Shown: one piece after another, positions 1-6,023 of the stretch | Layout of the letters: every line of letters starts with the position of its first letter | Position numbering within the stretch: position 1 is the stretch's first letter | Origin: an uncultured Clostridia bacterium | GTDB lineage: Bacteria; Bacillota; Clostridia; Saccharofermentanales; DTU023 | NCBI GenBank assembly: GCA_947254895.1 | Contig: CAMYEY010000043.1 | Location: 1-11,301 of the forward strand | Length of the DNA: 11,301 nucleotides | Direction: 5' to 3' | Notes under the pieces: model-generated | The model's database searches: none | Told to the model about the DNA's origin: nothing | Seen by the model: the letters and a program-made list of their open reading frames with translations, nothing else | Program-made: the position numbers and the translations under genes

Positions 1-19
1 TCAAATTTTATGCCTTGAA

Positions 20-48
20 AGCATACTACATCTGAGATTTTCCGTCAA
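20..48 (-). promoter_or_regulatory. Candidate sigma-A promoter reading leftward out of the window
   Basis: On the minus strand TTGACG (43-48) and TATGCT (20-25) are separated by 17 bases, a good match to -35 and -10 elements. It would drive a gene beyond the left edge, downstream of the DUF1275 gene on the same strand. A short inverted repeat, TATGC/GCATA (9-13 and 21-25), overlaps the -10, and a 13-base palindrome CTTGCCCGGCAAG (49-61) sits just upstream of the -35. The target gene is not in the window, so the call rests on hexamers alone. Confidence 0.4.
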
Positions 49-121
49 CTTGCCCGGCAAGGGTTTCTTGTTAAGCAACTTACTATCCATTGGGTATGAC
101 AACTATAGTTAAGAGATAAGG

Positions 122-847
122 CTAGTGTCCAGATGGTTTTTGCTCCAAATACTCTTCGCCATTTACTTTATCGTCGCGGATCATCAGACCAAAGAGGTAA
201 ATAAGAGGAATGGCTGTTAGCCATATTGCCTGACCTCCTAGAAGATGGCAGGATACAGCACCTGATACTGCTCCTAAGAAGAAGTAAAGGAACATGAAAA
301 AATGTTTGCTTAATCGTATTCTGTGACCTTTATCCTCTTTGTTCCAATGGAGTATTTCTTTTGCCAACCCGACCCCTATCTGGCGGATATGGTTGGTTGC
401 AAAGGTTGTTGCCATGGGTGTTCCCTGAGCTTGTCGAAAGGTGTTGTATTGCATAGAAGCAATAAAATTTATGGCTATCTGTGATATTTGTACGGGAAAT
501 GAATCTGGAATAAATCCAAGCAAGAGCACAACTATAATTTCTACTCCGATTAATAATGTATCCCAGCGGATTCTCAAGCGGTGCTTAACCGGATTGGGTA
601 AGATTTCGGATATAAATGCACCTGCTATATATGCAGAAATAGGAATCAAATAATGTATGGCCTGATCTCTATTTCCTGCCCCTATAGCAAGGCCGAGTAG
701 GATGACGTTTCCGCTTTGAGCATTGCAAAAAACATTTCCCCGAAGCAGGTAGGTAAAAGCCCCCCAAAAACCCGATACCAGAATCAAGAGGTAATAGACC
801 CGGTTTTGTTCGCAGAATAAGTATTTATCAGTCTTATCCGTTTCCAT
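122..847 (-). CDS. DUF1275 (YoaK-type) multi-pass membrane protein
   Basis: This 241-residue integral membrane protein belongs to the DUF1275/YoaK family, whose biochemical role is not established. The family signature is clear: RGNVFCNAQSGNV at about residues 36-48, following the first hydrophobic segment, and a second conserved stretch around 132-157 (MQYNTFR, then TTFATNHIRQ). About six hydrophobic segments are visible, near 16-34, 66-84, 98-114, 120-135, 183-200 and 205-222. The length is normal for the family and both ends look complete. The ATG is preceded by AAAAGG about eight bases upstream. It diverges from the J-domain gene across 298 bases and appears to be monocistronic; no convincing rho-independent terminator follows its stop. 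Family assignment is confident, but transport or any other function would be a guess. Confidence 0.88.
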   Translation of the reverse strand: METDKTDKYLFCEQNRVYYLLILVSGFWGAFTYLLRGNVFCNAQSGNVILLGLAIGAGNRDQAIHYLIPISAYIAGAFISEILPNPVKHRLRIRWDTLLIGVEIIVVLLLGFIPDSFPVQISQIAINFIASMQYNTFRQAQGTPMATTFATNHIRQIGVGLAKEILHWNKEDKGHRIRLSKHFFMFLYFFLGAVSGAVSCHLLGGQAIWLTAIPLIYLFGLMIRDDKVNGEEYLEQKPSGH

Positions 848-1145
848 AACAATTACCTTTTCTTTTCATGCGGTTGTGCCTTTATCCTGGCCAGTGGGTT
901 AACTGTTGCAAAAGCGAAAGCTTTCCAGATATCTATCGACTGACCTTCAAAAGCAACATTCAAATGCTATTCTACATTAAAACAGGCAGAAATTTGTAGG
1001 TCTTCGGCCATGCTGATAAGCTTCGATCTAGTCTGAAGGCATGGCTTGGGCTAGAAAGATAAGATAAACAGTTAGCGGCCAGCCCTCTCTTGTGCTAAAC
1101 TGTAAGACAAAATTTGCTTGATATATAGAAGGGTAGGGGCAAAAT
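848..1145. other. Divergent intergenic region with a bulged hairpin
   Basis: This spacer separates the DUF1275 gene (minus) from the J-domain gene (plus). I see no gene and no convincing -35/-10 pair in either direction. One structure stands out: GCCATGC (1007-1013) pairs perfectly with GCATGGC (1039-1045), and CTTC (1021-1024) pairs with GAAG (1035-1038), giving an 11-pair stem with a seven-base bulge and ten-base loop. No T-tract follows on either strand, so it is not a simple terminator. A smaller AAAGC-GAAA-GCTTT hairpin lies at 911-924. Confidence 0.5.
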
Positions 1146-1982
1146 TTGAAGAGATTCTTTCAAAAAATCTGGGGTCATATCCTATATGGATTAGCCAAAA
1201 CACTTGATGTCATCTTAGGTGGGATCAACAAGGGTATTTCTTTCCTAGTAGAAAAAACCAAAAATATCCGCAACCTCCTCTTACCCTCCCTTGGGTGCTT
1301 GGCCGGTATTCTCTTTTTAAACCCTTTGAGTTGGCTACTTCTGACTAGGGCCTGGATTTTTATCCCCTTGCTCTTTATATTTGTCTTCCCCCTCCTTGGT
1401 ACAAAGTTTGTATCCTTCTTAGAATATTGGAAATACAGTCTCTGTGAGTATCTCTATGCCAAGTCGGATGACTTTATCAAAGGAACATCCTTTGGTGGCG
1501 ATTTTAGTAACTATAAGGACCGCTATAAACAGCAAAAAGCTGCCGAAGAAGCTGCTGAACAGCGTCGGCGTTTTCAAGAGGAGCAGGCTGCCCGAGAGCA
1601 GAGACGGCGGGAACAGCAAGAGCAATGGGCCAGGATCTTTGAAGAGTTTTTTGGCAACATGGGTGGAGCCGGATTTGGCGGAAGTTATGGTGGAACAGGT
1701 TATTCCGGCACAGGTTACGGTGGCCAAAGAGGAGGCCCTTATGGCACTTACAACCCTACCCAGGATTTCCGGAAGAAGTATGAGGCTAGCTGCCAGACCC
1801 TAGGTCTTCCCTTTGATACAGATGAATACCAGGTCAAACTTGCCTACCGTAAGATGGCTAAAAAATACCATCCTGATTTAAATAAAGCGGCCGATGCCAA
1901 AGAAAAATTTCAAAAAATAGGCGAAGCCTACGAATTTTTATCCAAGGAAAATATCGACCGCTATAAGAGACTCAAATTTTAA
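1146..1982 (+). CDS. Membrane-anchored J-domain protein with C-terminal J domain
   Basis: This 278-residue type III (class C) J-domain co-chaperone is expected to recruit a DnaK/Hsp70 and stimulate its ATPase at the membrane. The J domain is at the C-terminus (about 218-278), with a YRKMAKKYHPDLNK helix II-loop, the diagnostic HPD at 242-244, and a KIGEAYEFL helix III. The N-terminal 45 residues are amphipathic and followed by two hydrophobic segments near 45-66 and 69-90. A charged Glu/Arg/Gln-rich helix, probably a coiled coil, spans about 127-168, and a Gly/Tyr-rich linker spans about 170-200, resembling the G/F region of DnaJ but placed before the J domain. The start is TTG with AGGGG six bases upstream; no ATG fits better. 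It converges on the AIM24-family gene with 25 bases between stops and no obvious terminator. J-protein identity is sure; the client is unknown. Confidence 0.88.
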   Translation: MKRFFQKIWGHILYGLAKTLDVILGGINKGISFLVEKTKNIRNLLLPSLGCLAGILFLNPLSWLLLTRAWIFIPLLFIFVFPLLGTKFVSFLEYWKYSLCEYLYAKSDDFIKGTSFGGDFSNYKDRYKQQKAAEEAAEQRRRFQEEQAAREQRRREQQEQWARIFEEFFGNMGGAGFGGSYGGTGYSGTGYGGQRGGPYGTYNPTQDFRKKYEASCQTLGLPFDTDEYQVKLAYRKMAKKYHPDLNKAADAKEKFQKIGEAYEFLSKENIDRYKRLKF

Positions 1983-2007
1983 TTCGCTTTTTCAAGCTTT
2001 TTAATGT

Positions 2008-2682
2008 CTAAGGATTTGTAACAAGGTAGGCCAGTTGGTTAGCCGGATGGGACTGGAGAGTGACATTTCCTGGTCCGGTAATCACTGTATTAAAGAGACC
2101 TTCCCCACCCAAAACCATATTTTTGAGTCCGGGAACACTTCTCACATCCATCGTACAGGTGTCATCCATCATGGCCATATAGCCGGTGTCTACAATAATC
2201 TCCTGGCCTAGTTGGAGGTAGGTGGTCCAGGCTGACCCGTCAACTTCTACAAAAAGAGTGCCTTTTCCATAAAAACGCTGCAAAATGAAACCCTCACCGC
2301 CAAAGAAGCCGGAACCAAGTTTTTTCTGGAAGATTATCTCATGTTCAATGCCGGTTGTGGCGGCTAAAAAGCTAGACTTTTGTAGGATAAAGCCGCGACT
2401 TCCATCCATTTCAATGGCCATAATTGAACCTGGAAGGTGACTGGCCATAGCTATCATGCCCGGGCCCCCTTGTGCTGTATAGTAGTTTAAAAACATTTTT
2501 TCTTTGGTTACCAGGCGGGACAGGGCTTTTCCTAAACTGCCGGCTGAGGTTTCCATTTTCATATTGGGCGACATCCAACTCATAGCACCGGCTTCGGCAT
2601 AGATGGTCTGTCCCTCTTCTGGATAGCAAATTGCTACGGGTAGGTTACCACCATGCATTTCATGCTTCATCGTAAAAGTCAT
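2008..2682 (-). CDS. AIM24 / TIGR00266 family protein
   Basis: This 224-residue soluble protein belongs to the AIM24 (former DUF124, TIGR00266) family, widespread in bacteria and related to a mitochondrial biogenesis protein. Its molecular role in bacteria is unknown. The glycine-rich signatures are all present: AGAMSWMSP near 31-39, GFFGGEGFILQ at 125-135, GGEGLFNT at 192-199 and GPGNVTLQS at 203-211. The pattern of short beta strands separated by glycine turns fits the expected beta-rich fold. There is no signal peptide or membrane segment. The start is decided by a textbook AAGGAGGT (2688-2695) five bases upstream of the ATG. Length is typical and both ends are complete. It appears monocistronic, lying convergent with the J-domain gene and divergent from the DUF2089 operon. 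The family call is strong; function is not inferable from sequence. Confidence 0.9.
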   Translation of the reverse strand: MTFTMKHEMHGGNLPVAICYPEEGQTIYAEAGAMSWMSPNMKMETSAGSLGKALSRLVTKEKMFLNYYTAQGGPGMIAMASHLPGSIMAIEMDGSRGFILQKSSFLAATTGIEHEIIFQKKLGSGFFGGEGFILQRFYGKGTLFVEVDGSAWTTYLQLGQEIIVDTGYMAMMDDTCTMDVRSVPGLKNMVLGGEGLFNTVITGPGNVTLQSHPANQLAYLVTNP

Positions 2683-2845
2683 TGTTTACCTCCTTAGATT
2701 TTGTAGGCCTTTGGTACCTCATCCCACTTCTCAGGGGACAAGCCAGCCTCATTTGTCGATTTATTTAAAGATAGACCATAGAGATGACAAAAGACAAGAG
2801 ACAAGAGACTTTTTCTTATGTTGCCTGACCTGTATCCTACATTTT

Positions 2846-2860
2846 TTACCCCAGGGGTAA
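2846..2860. repeat. Perfect 15-base palindrome, candidate operator
   Basis: TTACCCC and GGGGTAA are perfect inverted arms around a single A. A one-base loop and the absence of a following T-tract argue against an RNA terminator, so a protein-binding dyad is the simpler reading. It lies 164 bases upstream of the AIM24-family start codon and about 75 bases upstream of the DUF2089 promoter. The regulator is unknown. Confidence 0.35.
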
Positions 2861-2934
2861 CTGATGCCGGTCTAGGACCTTTATATCTAACAAAATTAAT
2901 TAAAGATTTAATAAAAATGAAATAAAAAGTAAAA

Positions 2935-2963
2935 TTGACTTTAATATAGTTAAAGTATACTAT
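2935..2963 (+). promoter_or_regulatory. Sigma-A-type promoter of the DUF2089 operon
   Basis: TTGACT (2935-2940) is followed after 17 bases by TACTAT (2958-2963); TATACT at 2956-2961 is an alternative -10 with 15-base spacing. An AT-rich tract just upstream (2881-2934) could act as an UP element. The short inverted repeat ATAGT/ACTAT (2946-2950, 2959-2963) overlaps the spacer and -10 and might be an operator. The predicted transcript would have a leader of about 20 bases ending in GGAG (2980-2983), seven bases before the ATG. Confidence 0.65.
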
Positions 2964-2990
2964 GTTTATCAAGTCGAGCGGAGATTTTTC

Positions 2991-3281
2991 ATGAAAGAGG
3001 ACAAGCTTCCTAATTGGCTGACTGACCTTGATACCGAAGAACTGGAATTTATCAAGTTTTTTGTTCTAGCATCAGGATCACTCAAGGAGTTGGCCAAGCA
3101 CTACGAGATAACCTATCCGACTATCCGTTTACGCTTGGACCGGCTTATTCAAAAAATCGAAGTTCGGGAAAAGCAGGAGGATAGTGATTTGGTCAGCTTG
3201 ATCAAAAAGCTAACCCTGGATAACAGGTTGGATCTGGACACAGCCAAAGAGTTAATCGAGGCATACAACAAAGAGGAATAA
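2991..3281 (+). CDS. DUF2089-type helix-turn-helix protein
   Basis: This 96-residue cytosolic protein is probably a small DNA-binding regulator of the DUF2089 family. A short N-terminal segment (PNWLTDLDTEEL) is followed by a conserved FIKFFVLASGSLKELAK stretch and a helix-turn-helix-like unit at about 30-55, in which YPTIRLRLDRL reads as the recognition helix, as in sigma-70 region 4-like and ArsR-like HTH modules. The C-terminal third is charged and helical and may mediate dimerisation or contact a partner. Longer DUF2089 proteins begin with a zinc-binding cysteine segment, which is absent here (there are no cysteines), so this is the short form. It has a strong promoter and GGAG site. It is the first gene of a tight operon: the membrane-protein ATG starts four bases after its stop. 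Autoregulation is plausible but not shown. Confidence 0.8.
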   Translation: MKEDKLPNWLTDLDTEELEFIKFFVLASGSLKELAKHYEITYPTIRLRLDRLIQKIEVREKQEDSDLVSLIKKLTLDNRLDLDTAKELIEAYNKEE

Positions 3282-3285
3282 AACA

Positions 3286-3507
3286 ATGATCACTGTAGCC
3301 TACATTGTTCTCATCTTGGGACTTTTGATTCTAGAAAAGTTTATTTCTGAGAGCGGACGGTTGTATGGCTTAATTTTTGCTCTGTTTGTCATAGGTCTAG
3401 GCTTTATCCTATGCTCCCAACTCATTTGGATGGGACTTCTTCTGATAGTGGTTAATATCTTAGCTGCCTTGAGAAGGGACCTTCGTCTCCGTCGTTTAAC
3501 AGTCTAA
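3286..3507 (+). CDS. Small membrane protein (73 aa), partner of DUF2089 gene
   Basis: I do not recognise a named family. The 73 residues form two or three hydrophobic segments, about 3-17, 26-43 and 45-61, and end in a strongly basic tail (RRDLRLRRL) that should lie in the cytoplasm under the positive-inside rule. Glu and Lys residues near 17-24 separate the first two segments. GAGG (3273-3276), inside the last codons of the upstream gene, lies nine bases before the ATG, so translation is probably coupled to the DUF2089-type protein. A strong terminator follows about 36 bases after the stop, closing a two-gene operon. The layout suggests a membrane sensor or anchor working with the HTH protein; this is inference from context only. 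It is a real gene by spacing, composition and position. Confidence 0.75.
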   Translation: MITVAYIVLILGLLILEKFISESGRLYGLIFALFVIGLGFILCSQLIWMGLLLIVVNILAALRRDLRLRRLTV

Positions 3508-3543
3508 ATTTTAATAAATAGCCTGATATATTCAATAAAAAGA

Positions 3544-3588
3544 AAGGCTGCTAACCGGAGTTCGCAGCCTTATTTAAATTTTTTCTTT
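3544..3588. terminator. Bidirectional rho-independent terminator
   Basis: AAGGCTGC (3544-3551) pairs with GCAGCCTT (3564-3571), with an additional AAC/GTT pairing around a CGGA loop. On the plus strand it is followed by a T-rich stretch (ATTTAAATTTTTTCTTT), ending the DUF2089 operon. On the minus strand the same stem is followed by TCTTTTTATT, ending thrS about 30 bases after its stop. One hairpin therefore serves both convergent units. Confidence 0.88.
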
Positions 3589-3599
3589 AAAGATTAAGC

Positions 3600-5546
3600 T
3601 TAATCTTTAACAAAGTTCTTCACTTCATCTTGCAAGCGTTTGACCAGGTCGGCTTCAGACATGCTGCCCAAGTCGCCGTGTTTACGGTGGCGGACAGAGT
3701 AGCAGGAATCAGCCAGTTCCTTATCACCCAGGACCAGCATATAGGGAATTTTATCCATCTGGGCGTCACGGATTTTGCGACCGATTTTTTCATTGCGGCT
3801 GTCAATCTTTACTCTGAAGCCGGCAGCCTCCAGACGTTTGGCGGCATCCTTGGCCCCTTCAACATGGGCTTCGGCGATCGGCAGGATAATGATTTGTTCG
3901 GGTGCCATCCAGAGGGGGAGGGCACCGGCATATTTTTCAATCAAGAGGGCCATGGTTCGCTCATAGCAGCCAATGGAAGTCCTGTGGATAATAAAGGGGT
4001 GCTTCTTTTCGCCGTTTTTATCAATGTAAACCATGTTGAATCGTTCAGCTAGCTGGAAGTCGATCTGGACGGTAATCAAGGTGTCTTCTTTCCCAAAGAC
4101 ATTTTTGATTTGGATATCCAGTTTCGGACCGTAAAAGGCAGCGTCTCCGACTCCGATTTTGTAGTCAATCCCGGTATCGTCCAAAATCTTTTTCATGGCA
4201 TTTTGCGCATTTTCCCAGTCCTGAGGGTTACCAATATACTTATCCCGGTTGTCCGGATCCCAAATTGAGAAACAATAGCTGACATCGTCGTCAAAGCCCA
4301 TGGCGTGGATCATATATTTGGCCAGGTCAAAGGCCCCGACAAATTCTTCCTCAAGCTGCTCAGGTGTCACCATGAGGTGGCCTTCAGAAATGGTAAATTG
4401 ACGGAGGCGGATCAAACCGTGCATCTCGCCGGAGGCCTCGTTCCTAAAGAGGGTAGAGGTTTCGTTATAGCGAATTGGCAGATCCCGGTAGCTCCTGGTT
4501 TCTGTCTTATAAATCTGGTATTGGAATGGGCAGGTCATAGGCCTTAAGGCATAGCAGGACTCCCCATCTTTTTCCTCCCCGTCACCAAGGAGAAACATAC
4601 CGTCCCGGTAGTGGTCCCAGTGGCCGGATATCTTATAGAGGTCAGATTTAGCCATGAGGGGGGTCTTGGTTATTTGGTAACCCCTCCTTTGCTCCTCGTC
4701 TTCAACAAAACGGGTGAGGACTTGAAAAAGTTTGGCTCCCCGAGGCATGAGGAGGGGGAGGCCCTGACCGATGACGTCGATTGTTGTAAAGTAACCCAGT
4801 TCACGACCCAGCTTGTTGTGGTCTCTTTTTTTAGCCTCTTCCAGCATGGCCAGGTGGTCTTTTAACATTTTTTTATCGGGGAAGGAGATACCATAGATCC
4901 TTTGCAACATTTTATTTTTCTCGTTGCCTCGCCAGTAGGCTCCAGAAACGTGCAGGAGCTTAAAGGCTTTCACTTGCCCGGTCCGCATGATATGGGGGCC
5001 TGCACAGAGATCGGTAAAATCACCTTGAGTATAAAAAGAAAGGGTGGCATCTTCCGGTAGGTCTTGGATCAATTCAACCTTATAATCTTCGTTCTTGGAC
5101 TTAGCCCAATCGATAGCCTCCTCCCGTGGCAGGGTGCTATAGGTTAGGGGGAGATTTTCCTTAACGATATTTTTCATCTCTTTTTCGATGGCTGCTAGGT
5201 CTTCTATGGTGAGGTTATGGTCGATATCGATATCATAGTAAAATCCCTCATCGATAGCTGGGCCAATAGCTAGTTTAGCTGTCGGGAAAAGACGCTTGAT
5301 GGCCTGGGCCATGATATGGGAGGTAGTGTGCCAAAAGGCTTTTTTAGCTGCAAGGTCGTCAAACTTTAAAAGTTCCAGCTGGTCACCTTCCTTGAGTTCT
5401 GTCCTAAGATCTTGGGCCTCGCCATTGATTTTAGCTGAATAAACGTTATTGGCCAGGCCTTGGCTAATTGCGACGGCTGCATCGTAAGCGGAAGACTTGT
5501 CCGCCAGTTCGAGACTTGAACCATCCATTAATTTAATTTTCATCAT
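3600..5546 (-). CDS. thrS: Threonyl-tRNA synthetase
   Basis: This class II aminoacyl-tRNA synthetase charges tRNA-Thr with threonine in the cytosol. It has 648 residues and all expected domains: TGS (about 1-62); the editing domain, with HTTSH (H73, H77) and DLCAGPH (C181, H185), which hydrolyses Ser-tRNA-Thr; a catalytic core with motif 2 around FRNEASGEMHG (367-377); and a C-terminal anticodon-binding domain from about 550 (NEKIGRKIRDAQ, PYMLVLGDKE). By alignment with the E. coli enzyme, the zinc ligands are C339, H390 and H521. The MTCPFQYQIY and YNETSTLFRNE wording is that of the clostridial-type ThrRS subgroup. Two ATGs are adjacent; AAGGAG (5550-5555) lies three bases from the first and six from the second, so the mature start may be one codon later. 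Expression is controlled by the T-box leader upstream. Confidence 0.98.
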   Translation of the reverse strand: MMKIKLMDGSSLELADKSSAYDAAVAISQGLANNVYSAKINGEAQDLRTELKEGDQLELLKFDDLAAKKAFWHTTSHIMAQAIKRLFPTAKLAIGPAIDEGFYYDIDIDHNLTIEDLAAIEKEMKNIVKENLPLTYSTLPREEAIDWAKSKNEDYKVELIQDLPEDATLSFYTQGDFTDLCAGPHIMRTGQVKAFKLLHVSGAYWRGNEKNKMLQRIYGISFPDKKMLKDHLAMLEEAKKRDHNKLGRELGYFTTIDVIGQGLPLLMPRGAKLFQVLTRFVEDEEQRRGYQITKTPLMAKSDLYKISGHWDHYRDGMFLLGDGEEKDGESCYALRPMTCPFQYQIYKTETRSYRDLPIRYNETSTLFRNEASGEMHGLIRLRQFTISEGHLMVTPEQLEEEFVGAFDLAKYMIHAMGFDDDVSYCFSIWDPDNRDKYIGNPQDWENAQNAMKKILDDTGIDYKIGVGDAAFYGPKLDIQIKNVFGKEDTLITVQIDFQLAERFNMVYIDKNGEKKHPFIIHRTSIGCYERTMALLIEKYAGALPLWMAPEQIIILPIAEAHVEGAKDAAKRLEAAGFRVKIDSRNEKIGRKIRDAQMDKIPYMLVLGDKELADSCYSVRHRKHGDLGSMSEADLVKRLQDEVKNFVKD

Positions 5547-5594
5547 GCTCTCCTTGTTGTCGCTTGTAATTTATCCGCCGGTTTGCCTTTCCTC

Positions 5595-5642
5595 AAAAAG
5601 AAAAACACCCCAGCTAAATTTCCTAAATTTTAGCCAAGGGTG
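5595..5642 (-). terminator. Regulatory terminator of the thrS T-box leader
   Basis: On the minus strand CACCCTTGGCTAAAATTT pairs with AAATTTAGCTGGGGTG around a short AGG loop (5606-5642), followed by TTTTTCTTTTT (5595-5605). Its 5' arm includes CACCCTT, which is also the 3' side of the antiterminator, so the two structures are mutually exclusive as in classic T-box leaders. Confidence 0.85.
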
Positions 5643-5848
5643 CTAGTGCACGGTTCCACCTTGTATTTCACTTCATTAAGGCCTTGACGGGGCTAACGGA
5701 CCTGCTTAACCAGATATTTTATACTCTTATCTGTTTTCACAGTCAGCTCGGGAGTGGTCTTCATTGCCCCTCAGACGAAAAACTCTCAACCCAGGCTTTT
5801 CTCTCTCAAGAATGAAGGTGGCAACTACTCTTTCCTTCAACGCTTTTA
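5606..5848 (-). ncRNA. T-box leader (threonine) controlling thrS
   Basis: This is a tRNA-sensing antitermination riboswitch in the thrS 5' leader. The antiterminator is canonical: AAGG (5659-5662), a seven-base bulge TGGAACC (5652-5658), GTGC-ACTA-GCAC (5640-5651) and CCTT (5636-5639). The bulge UGGA would pair with a tRNA ending in UCCA, that is, with discriminator base U. Stem I runs upstream from about 5845, with an AGTAG-type specifier-loop side near 5825-5832, an AGAGAG segment, and the 3' side GAAG-ACC-A, in which ACC (5756-5758) is the threonine specifier followed by the usual A. Hairpins between stem I and the antiterminator include CAGATA/TATCTG and GGTTAA/TTAGCC. Uncharged tRNA-Thr (anticodon GGU) should stabilise the antiterminator and allow thrS transcription. 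Exact 5' limits are approximate. Confidence 0.92.
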
Positions 5849-5856
5849 TTAGGCCT

Positions 5857-5885
5857 ATCTTACAACCGGTCTGGCAAAATAGCAA
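5857..5885 (-). promoter_or_regulatory. Promoter of the thrS T-box transcript
   Basis: On the minus strand TTGCTA (5880-5885) and TAAGAT (5857-5862) are separated by exactly 17 bases. The predicted start, near 5850, falls just before stem I of the T-box, giving a leader of about 300 bases, which is typical of T-box genes. Confidence 0.65.
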
Positions 5886-5948
5886 GCTAGGACCAGGCCA
5901 AGAACAAGCAAAAAACTAAGACGGTAAAATTTAGATCTCCTCACGATG

Positions 5949-5989
5949 CGGCGACTTTTCTGGAAAATGGTTCGCCGGGGTGATAAACT
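5949..5989 (+). promoter_or_regulatory. Candidate promoter and dyad upstream of the HAD gene
   Basis: TGGAAA (5961-5966) and TAAACT (5984-5989) are 17 bases apart and would start transcription near 5996, giving a short leader before the AGGAG site at 6012-6016. The -35 lies in an imperfect dyad: CGGCGA (5949-5954), TTTTC (5956-5960), GAAAA (5963-5967), TCGCCG (5972-5977). Both hexamers match the consensus at four of six positions only. Confidence 0.4.
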
Positions 5990-6023
5990 AGCTGAATCAG
6001 CAACAAGAGATAGGAGACGAGGC

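Larger units (their letters stand above)
2683..2990. other. 308-base divergent intergenic region with perfect palindrome
   Basis: This region lies between the AIM24-family gene (minus) and the DUF2089 operon (plus). It holds the AAGGAGGT site of the former (2688-2695), a seven-base tandem repeat AGACAAG x2 plus AGAC (2792-2809), a perfect 15-base palindrome TTACCCCAGGGGTAA (2846-2860), an AT-rich block (2881-2960) and the promoter of the DUF2089 operon. I could not find a convincing promoter for the minus-strand gene. The minus-strand frame across 2694-2972 has a plausible protein-like tail near 2694-2760 but no credible start. Confidence 0.5.

Noticed and set aside
1419..1803. Frames of 102 (minus) and 119 (plus) codons inside the J-domain gene
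   Set aside because: They overlap a well-supported J-domain gene in other frames, produced by its repetitive Glu/Arg and Gly-rich coding.
1983..2007. A terminator between the convergent J-domain and AIM24-family genes
   Set aside because: The 25-base gap has T-runs but no stable stem on either strand.
2660..2722. A 20-codon minus-strand upstream frame overlapping the AIM24-family start
   Set aside because: It has an ATG but only a weak GAGAAGTGGG upstream, and nothing in its sequence suggests a leader peptide.
2792..2809. AGACAAG tandem repeat as an iteron or CRISPR-like array
   Set aside because: There are only two and a half copies of a seven-base unit with no spacers; it is a simple local duplication.
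2694..2972. Minus-strand frame of 92 codons in the intergenic region as an intact gene
   Set aside because: It would start at a TTG without a ribosome site, immediately beside the strong plus-strand promoter, and its first half is AT-rich filler. Only a decayed 3' remnant remains conceivable.
3630..4865. Several plus-strand frames of 63-140 codons opposite thrS
   Set aside because: They lie entirely inside the unambiguous threonyl-tRNA synthetase gene, have no ribosome sites, and their translations show no family features; they are antisense shadows.
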